NCBI GenBank assembly: GCA_964567045.1 | Contig: CAZMLE010000157.1 | Span: 1 to 5,528, forward strand | Direction of reading: 5' to 3' | Source: JAFNGF01 sp964567045 | GTDB taxonomy: Bacteria > Planctomycetota > Phycisphaerae > Sedimentisphaerales > Anaerobacaceae | Length of the DNA: 5,528 bases | Shown: positions 5,484 to 5,528 of the stretch, piece by piece | Position numbering within the stretch: position 1 is the stretch's first letter | Layout of the letters: each line of letters begins with the position of its first letter | Notes under the pieces: generated by a model | The model's input: the letters and a program-made list of their open reading frames with translations, nothing else | What the model was told of the DNA's origin: nothing | The model's database searches: none | Made by a program: the position numbers and the translations under genes

Positions 5484-5528
5484 TCAGACGGAATTGGACA
5501 TTTCCTGAGTTTGAATTAGTATGTGAAT
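5484..5528 (-). other. Unassigned window end beyond the in-frame stop
   Basis: The minus-strand frame of the OLD fragment contains TGA at 5486-5484. Upstream of it the frame reads IHILIQTQEMSNSV, which I do not recognise as nuclease sequence. Neither of the other two minus-strand frames continues an OLD-like protein. The start of another element is possible, but too little is visible to name it. Confidence 0.3.

Noticed and set aside
5484..5486. TGA recoded as an amino acid in the nuclease frame
   Set aside because: TGA ends csp and both small membrane protein genes here, and no selenocysteine-type structure is evident, so disruption or error is simpler.
1..5528. CRISPR arrays, tRNA or rRNA genes, and complete insertion sequences
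   Set aside because: No regularly spaced repeats, no tRNA-like cloverleaf and no transposase or integrase reading frame were found on either strand.

Overview
The window reads as a bacterial chromosomal segment, most plausibly from a planctomycete (Phycisphaerae/Sedimentisphaerales type). This is inferred from the M48 protease with a C-terminal zinc ribbon, the small multi-membrane-span protein family at 1440-1829, and the lipoprotein metallo-hydrolase. I could not test it by search. Stop codons are used in the standard way. The clear ribosome binding sites are AAGGAG-like, and three sigma70-type promoters with 17-bp spacers can be read.

Layout. Positions 3-1097 (+) hold an HtpX-like membrane metalloprotease whose 5' end lies outside the window; it ends at a strong intrinsic terminator (1127-1150). 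Everything else is on the minus strand. 1161-1382 and 1440-1829 encode two small uncharacterised membrane proteins, probably co-transcribed from a promoter at 1894-1922. 2015-2224 encodes a cold-shock protein with its own promoter (2330-2358), a leader of about 100 nt containing a perfect 8-bp hairpin, and an intrinsic terminator (1957-1984). 2412-3191 encodes a metallo-beta-lactamase-fold hydrolase made as a lipoprotein, with its own promoter (3364-3392). It also has a near-perfect internal Shine-Dalgarno and ATG exactly at the start of the catalytic domain.

The right third (3425-5528) is visibly more AT-rich and looks like an acquired defence locus. A UvrD-like SF1 helicase of 579 residues (GajB type) overlaps by 47 bp the end of an upstream gene whose product looks like the C-terminal end of an OLD-family TOPRIM nuclease (GajA type). 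This is the gene order of Gabija, the class 2 OLD nuclease plus helicase pair. The upstream frame is interrupted by TGA at 5484-5486, so within this window the nuclease is either broken, invaded by another element, or damaged by contig-end sequence. The rest of the nuclease gene is not visible.

All genes are tightly packed; no gene-free stretch exceeds 300 bases. The longest (3192-3424) holds the hydrolase promoter and leader. No tRNA, rRNA, CRISPR array or complete insertion sequence was seen.
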